Assembly: GCF_905171765.1 (NCBI RefSeq)
Contig: NC_053392.1
Coordinates: 40,003,114 to 40,067,113 of the forward strand
Origin: Bufo bufo
Lineage: Eukaryota > Chordata > Amphibia > Anura > Bufonidae
Length of the DNA: 64,000 nucleotides
Direction: 5' to 3'
A model generated the notes under the pieces. The model was given only the letters and a program-made list of their open reading frames with translations. It ran no database searches and was not told the origin of the DNA. Shown piece by piece: positions 12,421 to 22,769 of this stretch; positions within the stretch are counted from its first letter, which is position 1; each line of letters starts with the position of its first letter. Made by a program: the position numbers and the translations under genes.

Positions 12421-12873
12421 CATGACAGGTGCTCAGAAAGTCAGAGCTGCTTCAAAAAGCGGAAATTCACATTTTTGTACCATAGTTTGTAAACGCTATA
12501 ACTTTTACCCAAACTATTTTTTTTTTTTACCCAAACATTTTTTTTTTATTAAAGACATGTAGAACAATAAAGTTAGAGAAAAATTTATATATGGATGTCG
12601 TTTTTTTTTGCAAAATTTTACAACTGAAAGGGAAAAATGACATTTTTTTGCAAAAAAAATCGTTAAATTTCGATTAATAACAAAAAAAGTAAAAATGTCA
12701 GCAGCAATGAAATACCACCAAATGAAAGCTCTATTAGTGAGAAGAAAAGGAGGTAAAATTCATTTGGGTGGTAAGTTGCATAACCGAGCAATAAACGGTC
12801 AAAGTAGTGTAGTGCAGAAGTGTAAAAAGTGGCCTGGTCATTAAGGGTGTTTAAGCTAGGGGGGCTGAGGTGG

Positions 12874-13199
12874 TTAAACAGACTACTCCCCAGTTTCAAC
12901 TCTGAACTCTTACAAAATGAGAAATTCTTCATCAGAAACATTAGGTTAAAGAAGAGCTCTGGGCAGGGCATGGACAAGCCGCCCTCCTTCTGGGGGAGAT
13001 AGACAATGTTCCTCCTGACTATATTTACCCTATTACCCCACAAGAAGTGGAAGAAGATATTGGTCAGTCTGGTAAGTAACTTATCGGGCACTGGGAACAC
13101 CACACTGACATAGAGGAATAGCGGGAGCAGGAAGCTTTTCAGCAGGCGGATCTTCTCCTGATAAGTCAGCTTCCAGGCCTCTAGCATTGCACCTTCTGC
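12874..13199 (-). pseudogene. LINE (Tx1-like) reverse-transcriptase C-terminal part, segment 1
   Basis: Minus-strand reading from 13199 gives AEGAMLEAWKLTYQEK, then FLLPLFLYVSVVFP and FFHFLWGNR, then YLPQKEGGL. This is the post-palm region of LINE reverse transcriptases (W-x-LT ... LPLFLY ... FLWG ... GGL). The frame is open to 12878 and would then run into the TTAA element. Skipping that element it continues in frame into 7611-6854. A stop lies just upstream of 13199, and I find no clear palm motif (FADD) beyond it, so the element is 5'-truncated or rearranged there. Confidence 0.75.
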
Positions 13200-13768
13200 T
13201 CACACACCGCCACTTCTCCTCCCAATTCACAAAAAACAATCAAGCACATTTTCTAGTCATTCACACAGTGTAGCTGCATAGTGGAGCAAGGCTCCTGCAG
13301 CAGCCACGATTTGTCTAGAACTGTTTGTTTAATAAAATATTTCAGATATGCTCTATGTTCTTTACAATAAAATCTCCAACCATCCCTAGAAGTCATCTCC
13401 TGGTCGTAGATCTCTGGACGTTTCTTAAAAACGACGCCTCTCAGCAGCTGTGTTGGTCTGCTATGCAGGATTCTGAGGGACATAAAAGGCTCTTCACGTC
13501 TTCTGCTTTGGAAACCATTGTCCCCTAAATTAGATAGAAACATGTGGAGACCTCGCTGCTCCTGTTAGCGTGTTACCTGGTATGGGGTCCTGGAGACTCT
13601 ACAGTATGGCTTCACACTACATGAGATAGCAGGCATGCTCTGAACAGGCATCCAATGTGTCTGTTATGTTGGTGCTATTTCAGAGATGAGTAGTTCACAT
13701 TCAGTTTTTTTAGGTGCACAGTTATAACGCATTTCGAGCACCTCTGGTTTACTTGATAACAGGCTAAA
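13200..13768. other. Unassigned; possible LINE-related open stretch and decayed Penelope-like core
   Basis: A 96-codon open stretch on the minus strand (13543-13253) contains FQSRRREEPFMSLRIL and VVFKKRPEIYD. I do not recognise it. It may belong to the adjacent LINE or to another element. Near 13765-13720 on the minus strand, CTCGAAATGCGTTATAAC lies downstream of GTTATCAAGTAAACC, another degraded GAAACGCG-type core with complementary GTTAT/ATAAC flanks. Confidence 0.3.
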
Positions 13769-13773
13769 GTCAT

Positions 13774-14619
13774 TGTGGCGAAACCAACCTCGCCACTGGG
13801 TGGTGGAGAAGCCTGGTTACCAGCCTCTTGCCCCAGGACTATGGGCCCTCTCATCAGCTATGCTTCCTTTGTTCACAAAGGACTTTTACTAACTTTCGAA
13901 CCCCTGGTCTAATTCGTGCCATTTTGAATATGTTAAATGTCTATGTGTACTGAAAAGGGTGGGACATTGTATGTTTGAGTAGTGATGTCTGTCCTATTGT
14001 CTCCACGTGTGTATTGGCAATTTCCCTTTGTCCTGAGAGATAATTGACTTACTCCTCGGTTGTCTCCAGGACAGAAGACACTGTGTATTCTCCTGCCTGT
14101 GATACAATTACATCAACCCATTGTGTAAGGTAATTATATCACAGGCAGATGGAAGGATTTTGTGTGGGTGTGTCTGAGTGTATTGTACGTGTTTATTGGT
14201 TGTTTTTACAAAACCCTGTGGGTGGTAACCTTGTTGGAAAATGTGTATAAGTCAATGCTTGTGTGTTCAATAAAGAGTTCCTGTTTTACCCTTCATCATG
14301 TTGAGGCTGGTGTTTGGGTAACTGATCGACACTGGGGATTGCTATACGCTGAAGATTTGCTATACTCCCCTAGCTATACTACTAGCTCTTGTAAGAGATG
14401 TTCCTTCTCTCTGGATTTAGGAGAGGTTCACCCACTGGAGCCTGGAACCTAGTCGTAGGTCCAGGGTGGGTATGAGACGGTGAGACCTCAACCAAGCTTC
14501 GGCGGTTCGTGGGGTCTGCAGCACTTACGGTGTCAAGTGGAGTGCTTGGATTCCTCGGGAAGTGCTAGGAGCATCCATCGACGGAGGTACGCGATCGGGG
14601 TGCCAGGAGATCCGTGACA
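13774..14619 (+). mobile_element. Solo LTR (846 bp)
   Basis: Starts TGTGGCGAAACC and ends AGATCCGTGACA. The 5-bp duplication GTCAT is on both sides (13769-13773 and 14620-14624). AATAAA at about 14268 in TTCAATAAAGAGTTCC is a likely polyadenylation signal. A hairpin with CTGCCTGTGATA arms lies near 14092-14150. The flanks rejoin as GGCTAAAGTCATGAAATGCG. There is no internal region and no second LTR. The family is undetermined. Confidence 0.85.
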
Positions 14620-14624
14620 GTCAT

Positions 14625-14990
14625 GAAATGCGTTTTAGCTTTGTGCCTAATAAAAAATTCATTAAGGTAGATGAAACATGCATTTAATGTGAGCCCCTTT
14701 GTAATGACGCCACCCCCAGACGAAGGTCCGCCGAAAAGTGCGTCGGGGTTGGCGCCATCCCAGAGGAAGCATATAATGGGTAAGGGATTCCTCTCTATAT
14801 ACTATGTTATGTGAATAATTGTTGCACTGTGCACTTTAATAATATTTGAACTGTGAAGAAGTTTTTGAATCATCCCCTTTGTGCCTACTTCTTGTGGATG
14901 TCGCCTTTTTCCCTGCACTTGTTTTATGTATGGATTATGTCCTTTATGAATTGTGTTAATAAAATACATTGATTATCTTATGCGATCTGG
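14625..14990 (+). mobile_element. Penelope-like remnant (non-coding)
   Basis: Short non-coding remnant that begins after the solo LTR. It contains a hammerhead-like fold at 14706-14756, described separately, and ends near an AATAAAATACATTGATTATC tail at about 14960. No GIY-YIG or reverse transcriptase coding is visible. The assignment rests on the ribozyme-like core and on my recollection that vertebrate Penelope-like elements carry such cores. Confidence 0.4.
14706..14756 (+). ncRNA. Candidate minimal type-I hammerhead ribozyme (decayed)
   Basis: The order is that of a type-I hammerhead. A stem I 5' strand GACGCCACCCC (14706-14716) is followed by a core CAGACGA (14717-14723; the consensus is CUGANGA, so one base differs). 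Then come a short stem II with GG...CC (14725-14732), GAAA (14733-14736), a very short stem III region ending in GTC (14742-14744), and a stem I 3' strand GGGGTTGGCGCC (14745-14756) complementary to the first strand apart from one bulge and one mismatch. The substituted core position predicts loss of activity. Confidence 0.45.
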
Positions 14991-15299
14991 TAATTTTTTT
15001 ATAGGGATTTGTTATCTTGTGGACTGGAAAGACTTTGGTCCTAAGGAGAGGTCTTCGGAACCAGAGGAGAACATTCATGCATCGAACTTGGTAAAAAGGT
15101 TACTGTCTCGTCGTGGACTCAAGAAGAGGAGGCGTAAGGGGGTGGCGGTGGGGCATACTGTAACAGCGGCTGCTGTGCGCCGCTGTGCCCCTGCTTACCG
15201 CCGCGGTCCTGGGCGCCATGTTCAGCGGTGGTCTGCTGCCAGTGTTTCCTTTCAGCCCTGGCCACAGCATGCTTGCTGCTTGTTTCCTGCAGCATTTCC

Positions 15300-15600
15300 T
15301 TAAAGGGAGTCTGTCACCACATTTGAGCCTATTAGACAGATCCAATAGCGTTATATGTGCCACCCAGAAGTTTAAAACGGTACCTTTGTTGCATATACCG
15401 GAGTCTTGTTTGAGCCAAAAATGAACTTTGTAGGTTCTGTAAATGCGCCCTCTCAAGTGCCCAGGGCGGCGTCTCAATCTTCCGAGCCCAAGACCGGACC
15501 TCCCCAACGGCTCATAACCCCGCCCTCCGTGTGCCTCTGCCCGCCCGTTTACACTCCTCCTCTCTCCTGCGGCGCAGTGGAAAAGGAGTGGTGATCCAAT
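15300..15600. mobile_element. Half copy of a TTAA-type MITE
   Basis: TTAA at 15300-15303 is followed by AGGGAGTCTGTCACCAC, the terminal motif style of the palindromic TTAA MITEs elsewhere in this window. No matching right end is visible; the sequence fades into GC-rich, CpG-containing DNA near 15600. Confidence 0.5.
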
Positions 15601-16329
15601 AGTCTACTCCAGGTTCTAACAATAGCAATGAAGCCTTTTAAACATTCAGGCACTTCTTACTTCTCAACCGCGAGATGGAATTTGATTTGTTGTGATTTAT
15701 TTTTTATCCTGCGCATTTCTGAAGTTTGAGGGTATGAGATGTGTAAAGAACATGTCTAACATGCCGTGGTATGAATAAAAGATGGGCGTACCACAGGCAA
15801 AATGCCCCAGGCCAGAGCATACTTTGAGTTATGAATATTAAGGAAGACATCTGATAAGTGGATTGTGGGTTTCCTCCTCACAGTCCGATGAGTTCAGAAG
15901 AACATCTTGGCCTCGCAAAGAAGTCGTGAAGGATTCCTGTGAAGTAATGTATGTTCATGTAACATTTCAAGTCATTGTATTCACATGTCAGCGGTATTTA
16001 TCTACTGGTCCTTCAACTATGTCACTCCATAGCAGTTGTATTACAAGCCGATCTGCCACTAGAACATGTCTCCTTTAGGTTAGGGCATACGTTTCTCCAT
16101 TCCACAGGGAGTAGTAGACTGAAATCTTGGATGACCTATATCCAGATATTGAAGGTCACAGCACCAAGGGGGTTCACTTTATTCGCTCTGAGACCTTTAA
16201 CCAGGGGGCTGCTGCCTTCTTTAGGTTAGTATAGTAGTGACAGAGCTCTTTCACTGTCTGTGACCAATGTAGGGCAGAAGAGGAAGCTAGCTAACAAAAT
16301 GCTATGAAAAGTGATTGAGGTAAGTACTC
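15601..16329. other. No recognised feature
   Basis: No repeats, domains or regulatory motifs that I can support. Confidence 0.4.
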
Positions 16330-16679
16330 ACTTGATGCCAGGGATAGTTTAGTGTACCCCTAGACCATCAGGGACACTACGTGTTGATTTCTAAACCCAT
16401 AGGTATATTATTTATTAACTCTATGCCTTAAGGGATATCAACATTAACCTCAAGACCAAAAATATTTAGTAATAATTCCTAATCCACTCTAGACCACCAG
16501 AACATGTCTCCTGGCATGTCCCTATACAATAACAATACTGGAACACTGTTATTTTGTGGTTCCTGTGTATGCCTCCTGGAAATAAATAAATTGCCAACTA
16601 GATGGTACCATTCCCTTAAAAATATTATGCTAAACCCTTAATCCCCCTAGACTACCTGGGATTTTACATATTTACTTAG

Positions 16680-17387
16680 TGTGGTGATAAGGCGTGTGCT
16701 GGGAGGCGTGTATATCCCACCCAGATACCTCAGCTGGGTGAGATAACGGAAATCCAGAAAGCTGCAGTGGTTTCAGCAAAGTGTAGTTTGCTGAGACAGT
16801 TTTGTCTAGATGTTTTTCTGGGCTGGATTTCATGTGGACTGGGGGGTAGGTTTGGTAGTGGGATCTGTCAGTCCACACCCTTCCACTACATGTATTGTCT
16901 TTTGCCGGAGGTGATCGCAGGTGAGGCCTGCTGCTGTAATCACGGAGGAATAAAACAACCCTCTGTGTATGACTTGGAGGGAGAAAGGCTGAGGAAGCCT
17001 GAGAGGTTCTTTGTGGGAGGGATGAGGGGCCACAGGGCTTTGTAAAGCCTGAAGTTTGGGGGGCCCAGCGACGCCTACAGAAAGAGTGTCGCACGGTCAG
17101 AGTCGGGAGGACTTCTGGACCATCTCCCCTCAAGGTTGCTGGTGTGGTCACAGCCTGGAGGCTTCTGGACTGTATATGGCTGAGGAAGCCGGATCTAATC
17201 CCGTGTGTGAACGGTGCTCTATAGGTGAGGTAGAGACAACACGTGTATTAGGTAGAGCCCAGACAGGCAGGTGTTTATGTGTGTGATGGTGCTGAAGTGC
17301 CAAAATAAAGCACCTTTTGGATTTGAACCCCATTGTCAGAGGAGAAATCTGGGATTGCGACCCCCTGAGAGAGAGCGATCCCTTACA
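16680..17387 (+). mobile_element. Solo LTR (708 bp)
   Basis: Starts TGTGGTGATAAGG and ends GATCCCTTACA. The 4-bp duplication TTAG is at 16676-16679 and 17388-17391. The paralogous segment near 17735 reads straight through the insertion point as CCTTAGTCATCC, which confirms the boundaries and the 4-bp duplication. AATAAA occurs near 17303. A 4-bp duplication fits some Ty3/gypsy and some retrovirus-like families. No internal region remains. Confidence 0.85.
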
Positions 17388-17871
17388 TTAGTTATCCTTT
17401 TATTAGAGGGACGGAGTAATACACTGGCCACTAGGGATATTGCAATGTATCCCTTAACCATTCTAGTCCATCAGGGACACTAAGTATTAAGCCATAAACT
17501 CGTAGGGATATTATGTATTAACTCTATACCTTCAGGAATATCACTATGAACCCCAATATGAAAAATATTAAGAAGTAATTCCTAATCTACTTGTCCCTGT
17601 AGAATAACAATGCTGGAACACGATGTTATTATGTCGTTCCTGTGTATTCCTCCTGTAAAAACTAGATGGTACCACTCCCCTTATCAATACTATGTTAAAC
17701 CCTAAATCCCCCTAGACTACCTGGAATTTTACGTATTTCCTTAGTCATCCTTTCATTAGAGGGAAGAGTAATACTTTGGACACCAGGGATATTGTAGTGT
17801 ACCCCTCAACCACTCTAGGCCATTAGGGATGCGAAATATTAATCTCTAACTGGGATATAATGTATTAGCCC

Positions 17872-18313
17872 TAGGGCTGCGGCTATCGACTATTTTTGTA
17901 ATTGAGTATTCTACCGATTAATCCAACAATTAATTGAGTACTCTAATAACAAAAAACTAATTGAAAGAATGTTTTTGTGCCACCATCTCCCCCTCCTAGC
18001 CATGTCCCCAGCGCCAGTGAATTAAAATACTTACCTTTCCTGTAGGGGCGCCGCTCCACAGCTCGTCCATTTCTTCTCCGCGCGCTGCACTGTCCTCCTG
18101 ACGTCACACGTAAGCGCGCACTACGTCCTTAAGATGTGTCAGGATCCTGTGCAGTCCGATGCAGGCCGGCGGGGGACCACGGAGTGGTGAGTAATAGCAA
18201 GTGCTTCACTCCGTGGACACACGACACAAGCGAATCCTCGATGCAAAAAATATGCATCAATGATTTTTTTGTGTCAAGTTACTTGATTCAATCGAGTAAT
18301 CGTTTCAATTCTA
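17872..18313. mobile_element. hAT-type MITE (442 bp)
   Basis: The left end, TAGGGCTGCGGCTATCGAC, is close to the widespread hAT end TAGGGCTGCAACGATTA. The right end, AATCGAGTAATCGTTTCAA then TTCTA, is its inverted partner. The flanks ATTAGCCC (17864-17871) and ATTAGCAC (18314-18321) are an 8-bp target duplication with one mismatch, the hAT hallmark. The interior is GC-rich and non-coding. Confidence 0.8.
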
Positions 18314-18939
18314 ATTAGCACCTATACTGTCTGGGATATCAGTAGTAACTCTTAGACCATCGATAGTAAGAAACCCTAATGCACTCTAGTGCACCAGGGA
18401 TAATAGAAAGGACCTGTCATCTTTCCTAACATGTCTCAATGAAATAACAATATTGCAGTGTATTTTCTTAAAATTCTGATCAAGGCTGTTCCTCTTTATT
18501 CTTCCTGGAAATGCATGAATAAATGAAAAACTGGTTATATTATGCTAAATACCTAACAGTCAGTCAGGGTTATTAACATTAACCACTAGATTACAAAAGG
18601 CACTAATCCTTAAAGCCCTCTATACTCTAGACCACCAGGGGTACTAGAGAGGACTTGTCTCTCCCGACATGGCTCTACTAAATAATAATAATGCTGAAGC
18701 ACCTTTACTTAAAACCATGCATTATGATGTGCCTCTGTTACTCCTACTCTAAATGTATGACTTACAGTAATTGACAACTGGACGTTGCTTTTCTCCTTAT
18801 TGGTAGTCTGTCTAGCCCTGGACCACCATAGACCACCAGGGATGTTAAATATTTACATAATCTCTGTAATTTTTGCTGATCAGTGGAGAGTGCAATACGT
18901 GGCTCCCTCTTCTATGTGTGACTGTCATAGGGGTTTGTT

Positions 18940-19110
18940 TTGCCCCCCACCAAATATACTCTAGGCCTGACCACCAATGCACTCCCAAAAAATGGTGGAA
19001 ATTCTAAAATTCTTTTATTAATCCACGGAAAAAATTATGATGAAAACCTACGCGTTTCGAGCGCAAAAAGCCCTGACCACTATTGCAGCTCCCACAAGTG
19101 TTATCACTCA
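18940..19110 (-). mobile_element. Penelope-like fragment with hammerhead-like core
   Basis: On the minus strand near 19075-19048 the sequence reads CAGGGCTTTTTGCGCTCGAAACGCGTAGG. This has a possible stem II (GGGC...GCgCTC), an intact GAAA, and CGCGTA ending in a plausible NUH cleavage triplet. The CUGAUGA half of the core is deleted or altered. It ends in an A/T-rich tail. No coding is visible. Confidence 0.35.
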
Positions 19111-20116
19111 GTTTTCCACGACTCTCACCCATCCAGACAGCACAACGCTGTCAGCATAATCACCCGTCATACTGTACATATACATGGCTGCCTATTCCAT
19201 TCCTGGATAAATACCTCCGGGGGAAACTGCACTTTAGCTAATGAATATTTCATGTCTTTATGCATACTTAGTAACATGGCTGTATTAGCCTTCAGAGCAG
19301 TAATCACTGAATACAGGTCAGGAGATCATTAAGAAGATGAATCTCTTGTCTTTTCTTGGCCATGATTATTCTTGCTCTCAGATTGACAGGAGGAAGATCA
19401 CAGGGAAGGTGAAGAGGTGACGTGAAGTACCTTGGGCGGCGAATTCTGCGCCTCTGAAGTGTGCATGGACTGTGTGCAGATCGGAATATTACATTAATGC
19501 TTGCATCAGGAGGGGGTTATCTGCACCTCGAAGGGGGGTCGACTTACGTTAACATTGCCTAATTATCCCTACACATGACACAGGATAAAACGTGTGTCTG
19601 TGGAAATTACCGCGGTCCTGTGTGAAATGCAGACGAGTAGCGACGGAAAAGGTTCATCTGCTATGGCATTGACTTTAACGGGAAACTGATCTACATTTTC
19701 CGTAATCACTGCATTAAAGCTGTGACCCCTTCATTCTCCGAGACCCCCCCAAGGTGTTATCAGCAATCAGAATTTTCCTAAGATGAACCAATTCAAGTTT
19801 TTTCCAGTTCAGACCCATTTATTGCCCATAGGGGGCAGTAGGAGGCTGATCGATCTCTGCTTCCCTTCCCGACCTGTGCTGATAAGTGTCGGCAGGCCCA
19901 GAGAGGCCTACACAGGGCAATTTTAGGCCCACATTAGGTTGGGGCTACTGTTATGAATAAGGATTGATATGGGGGGGGGGGGGGTGCTCTGTTTTTGTGG
20001 TTGACCACCAGATCATTCTTGGGACCACCAAGAGGCAGCGGCTTCTGTCCTCTCTTCAGGGTTGAGAGCAGGGTATCAGGAAAGGCGGCTTAACCTGTCT
20101 GTTTGCTCCACATTTT
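19111..20116. other. No recognised feature
   Basis: Contains a G-run near 19973-19984. No coding or repeat family recognised. Confidence 0.4.
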
Positions 20117-20120
20117 TTAA

Positions 20121-20526
20121 AGGGGTTCTCGCTGACTAATGTAAAAGAAAAAATTGAAATCATACATATAGAACACAAAGCTAAAACCAGACCTGCACCT
20201 CACATGAATCCAGAAACTTCCCCATTCATTGCTATGCTAGATGATTATCAAGATGGCAGCTCAGGGAGTGTGTCCTTTTTGCTGCAGCTCTCTCTCCCTA
20301 TCACCGCTCAGTAGGCAGTTGAAGGGTGAAACTGAGCATGTGCGGCCATCTCAGTGACCCGGACATAGAAATAAGAAAAAAACAAACAGCAGGTGGTGCT
20401 ATACAGATACATTTTATTGAATAACTCAGTGGCTATGCTAAATTTTTAATTACATGCAATTACAAATGTATTCAGACCCAAGTGCTGGTTTGCAAAATGT
20501 AGAATATTTTTTTGGGGGCAACTCCT
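20121..20526. mobile_element. TTAA-type MITE (406 bp)
   Basis: TTAA lies at 20117-20120 and 20527-20530. Terminal repeats are AGGGGTTCTCGC on the left and, read inward, AGGAGTTGCCCCC on the right. The stretch around 20400-20500 (AATAACTCAGTGGCTATG, AATTACATGCAATTACAAAT) recurs inverted near 32800-32900, marking a second copy of the family. Non-coding. Confidence 0.65.
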
Positions 20527-20530
20527 TTAA

Positions 20531-21548
20531 CTGTGTTACTTTTCCCTTTTTTTTAATACTACCTTATGGTGCTTTCTGAAATTCACTACATACAAAGCTT
20601 TTTCGGGGGTGTTTTTGGTGTTGCGGTTGAGTTTTTTTTTTCAGTCATGTGTTATTTCACAAATTTTTTTACCAGAAAAAATAGCGTTAGAAAAACCCAC
20701 AAAAATGCTAATCCACACATGGGCCGAAAGGGAACAAAAATATTCCAAAAATACATGTGAGGGAAGGGTAAGCAGGTTAACTGCCCTGTAATGGCTCTGG
20801 AAAGCTTCCCTGGATTTTGTGCGTTGCAGATTTTTGCTATTATGTCGGAGTTGTGGTGTCACTTACATACGGTACGCCAACTCCTTCTGTGAAAACATCG
20901 AAAACTGCAGGCATGTACAGTATATGAGAGGTATGTGAGGGGATGGGGCGTACTGGCAGATGAGTCTTGTTGGCGAGGGGAAGGAAAACATGAGCAGGAG
21001 GAGAGGAAATGCACAGCACATGGCGCAGACACAAGAATATCCCCCGGGCTCAAAGAGAATGTCTATAAAAAGTCTTCACGCCCCCCTCCTATGGAATCAC
21101 ATGGATTTAATAAGGCTGGTATGAGGTGGACTCTTTACTGTCCGAGTGAGAAATCTCTAACTACTGGTTTCAATCTCCTGGGCCCCAACGTAGGGCGGCG
21201 GGCCCCTGCCTAGCATATGTCATTTATAATACGCATATTTTCTTACGTGACAGAATGACCTTGAGGCCCCCTTAGTCATGGAGCTTAATGTCCAGCATGT
21301 TCAATGCCTTCTGTGAGTGGACAGCCAGATTTAAAGGGTACGTTCACTTTTGCATACAAATTTCTTTTATTGCTCTAATGCACCAACAAAATGCAGCAAA
21401 TTTGCTAAGATTTTTCATGAAAAATGTCCTACGGTTTTGTGTCTACAGCTCTTATGGACAATGATGAGTTTCCGTGGTTACAGACTACACACAAACCCTG
21501 TGTAGTCTGGTGCTGCAGTCTAACACCTCTCCTTCTGCCCCTTGTGTC
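20531..21548. other. No recognised feature
   Basis: No repeat or coding match I can support. Short open stretches on both strands overlap one another and look random. Confidence 0.4.
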
Positions 21549-21551
21549 TTA

Positions 21552-21838
21552 GGGTGCATTCACACTGCCGTAACTGTTTTGCAGTCCGCAAACCGCAGTT
21601 CTGCAAACCACGGATACCGGGCATGTGCACGCGACATCATAGTGTGGATCTATTGACTTTATCTGCATGGCCATGCCGTAAAAGATAGGACATGTCCTAT
21701 ATTTCACCACAACATGCGGACGGCAGACCCTTTGAAGTAAATGGGTTTGCACTGTGATACAACATACACACGGCCAGTGTCCGTGTTTTGCAGATTGGTA
21801 GTTTGCGGACAGCAAAACACGGTCGCGCGAATGCCCCC
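21552..21838. mobile_element. PIF/Harbinger-type MITE (287 bp)
   Basis: Inverted ends are GGGTGCATTCACAC on the left and, read inward, GGGGGCATTCGCGC on the right. TTA flanks both sides (21549-21551 and 21839-21841). Internal repeats of TTTGCAGT/TTTGCGGAC recall the MITE at 2285. Non-coding. Confidence 0.65.
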
Positions 21839-22286
21839 TTACTAGCAAGAATTAGGGCACAGATGGCAGTATGACTGCAGGATCTGACTACTCAGGGTTG
21901 TTTGCAGTCTGTTACCATGGATACCTAAAAGTCTGCACAGCAGCTGTAGACACAAAGTGATAGAGTTTTAGTGAAAACTTGCATTGTTTTTCATTCTAAA
22001 TGCATTTAAACAATAAAAAAGCAGAAAGAATAGTCAGAAATTGACACTTATTTTGAGGTATTGGCCACTTTTAGGACATTCAAGGGGTTCCCCATTTTTC
22101 AGATGGCCAGACAGGAAATAAATGTTTAAAAAAAAGCTTCTCCTTCTCCTCCGCTTCAGGTCCCCACCGGACTAAAAGTGTGATGTTCCGTCTACACAAA
22201 AGTCACTACTGCTGACTAATCGATGGCCTCCGCTGTGACGTGCGAAGGCTCGGCATCTGACCACTGAGCTTGAGGAAACTTAGAGT

Positions 22287-22362
22287 TTAAAGGGGTTTTC
22301 TGGGATTTTAATATTGATGTCCTATCCTAAGGATAGGTCATCAATATCAGATCGGCGAGGAT
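22287..22362. mobile_element. Half copy of a TTAA-type palindromic MITE
   Basis: TTTAAAGGGGTTTTCTGGG begins it, and CCTAAGGATAGGTCATCAAT marks the family. It ends where the 40-bp minisatellite starts. Confidence 0.55.
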
Positions 22363-22363
22363 A

Positions 22364-22454
22364 CCATCATCCTGGTGGTCTAGGGTAATGTAGTGTCACA
22401 TGCCAACATCACTAGTGGTCTAGGGTAATGTAGTGTCACATGCCAACATCTCTA
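22364..22454 (+). repeat. 40-bp minisatellite, left remnant
   Basis: About 2.3 copies of the unit GGTCTAGGGTAATGTAGTGT CACATGCCAACATCTCTAGT (40 bp). The array is cut by the L1-like LINE at 22455 and resumes at 28623 in the same phase after a 16-bp overlap. Confidence 0.95.
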
Positions 22455-22769
22455 TGCAATATTTTATTTATAAATTTTTCAAATATTTTGAGAAATGAAA
22501 ACAATGGAAAAACAGGGACAAACACATAACTCTTCCCCTCACGTCACGTACCATTAACAATGCAAACAGTAAATGCAAACATATTTGTAAACAAATATTG
22601 GAACTGGATCAATAAAGCTAATGACTCGTTTTCTGATAAAGCAGACCGTGACATTGGAGAGAAAAATACACACATAAAGGGAAAAGGGAAGGGAGGGAAA
22701 GAACAAAAGAACAAAGAACAAATTCAAGGGGGTGAACCCAACATAATAAAGTCGATGCAGAATTCGCCT

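Larger units (their letters stand above)
7612..12873. mobile_element. 5.26-kb TTAA-flanked non-autonomous DNA transposon
   Basis: TTAA lies at both boundaries (7608-7611 and 12874-12877). The ends are imperfect inverted repeats: left CCGCCTCCGGACCGCC, right read inward CCACCTCAGCCCCCC. Removing the element with one TTAA restores an open LINE frame, which is strong evidence for these exact boundaries. TTAA targeting fits piggyBac- or Kolobok-like transposons. No transposase is encoded. The interior is a hairpin at 7612-7657, a tandem array of 89-bp palindromes (8069-10410), a solo LTR inserted within it (8573-9224), an inverted ladder of about 385-bp arms (10430-12400), and an A/T-rich right end. 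It must have been moved in trans, or the interior was amplified after insertion. Confidence 0.8.
16330..18860. repeat. Three degenerate copies of a ~350-500-bp segment, split by an LTR and a hAT MITE
   Basis: Shared landmarks recur near 16360-16680, 17430-17760 and 18330-18680: 'ACCATCAGGGACACTA', 'CCTAATCCACTCTAGACCACC', 'TAACAATACTGGAACAC' and 'CCCTAGACTACCTGG'. Divergence between copies is moderate, so the duplication is old. The solo LTR (16680-17387) split one copy at TTAG. The hAT MITE (17872-18313) split another. No coding content is seen. Confidence 0.7.

Noticed and set aside
14953..15507. Open frames of 116 (+) and 135 (-) codons
   Set aside because: Overlapping, basic, low-information translations of GC-rich DNA partly inside a MITE; no domain.
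15100..15600. GC-rich block as CpG island promoter or first exon
   Set aside because: It starts with a MITE end, has no TATA/Inr or coding continuation, and similar GC-rich DNA occurs inside MITEs here.
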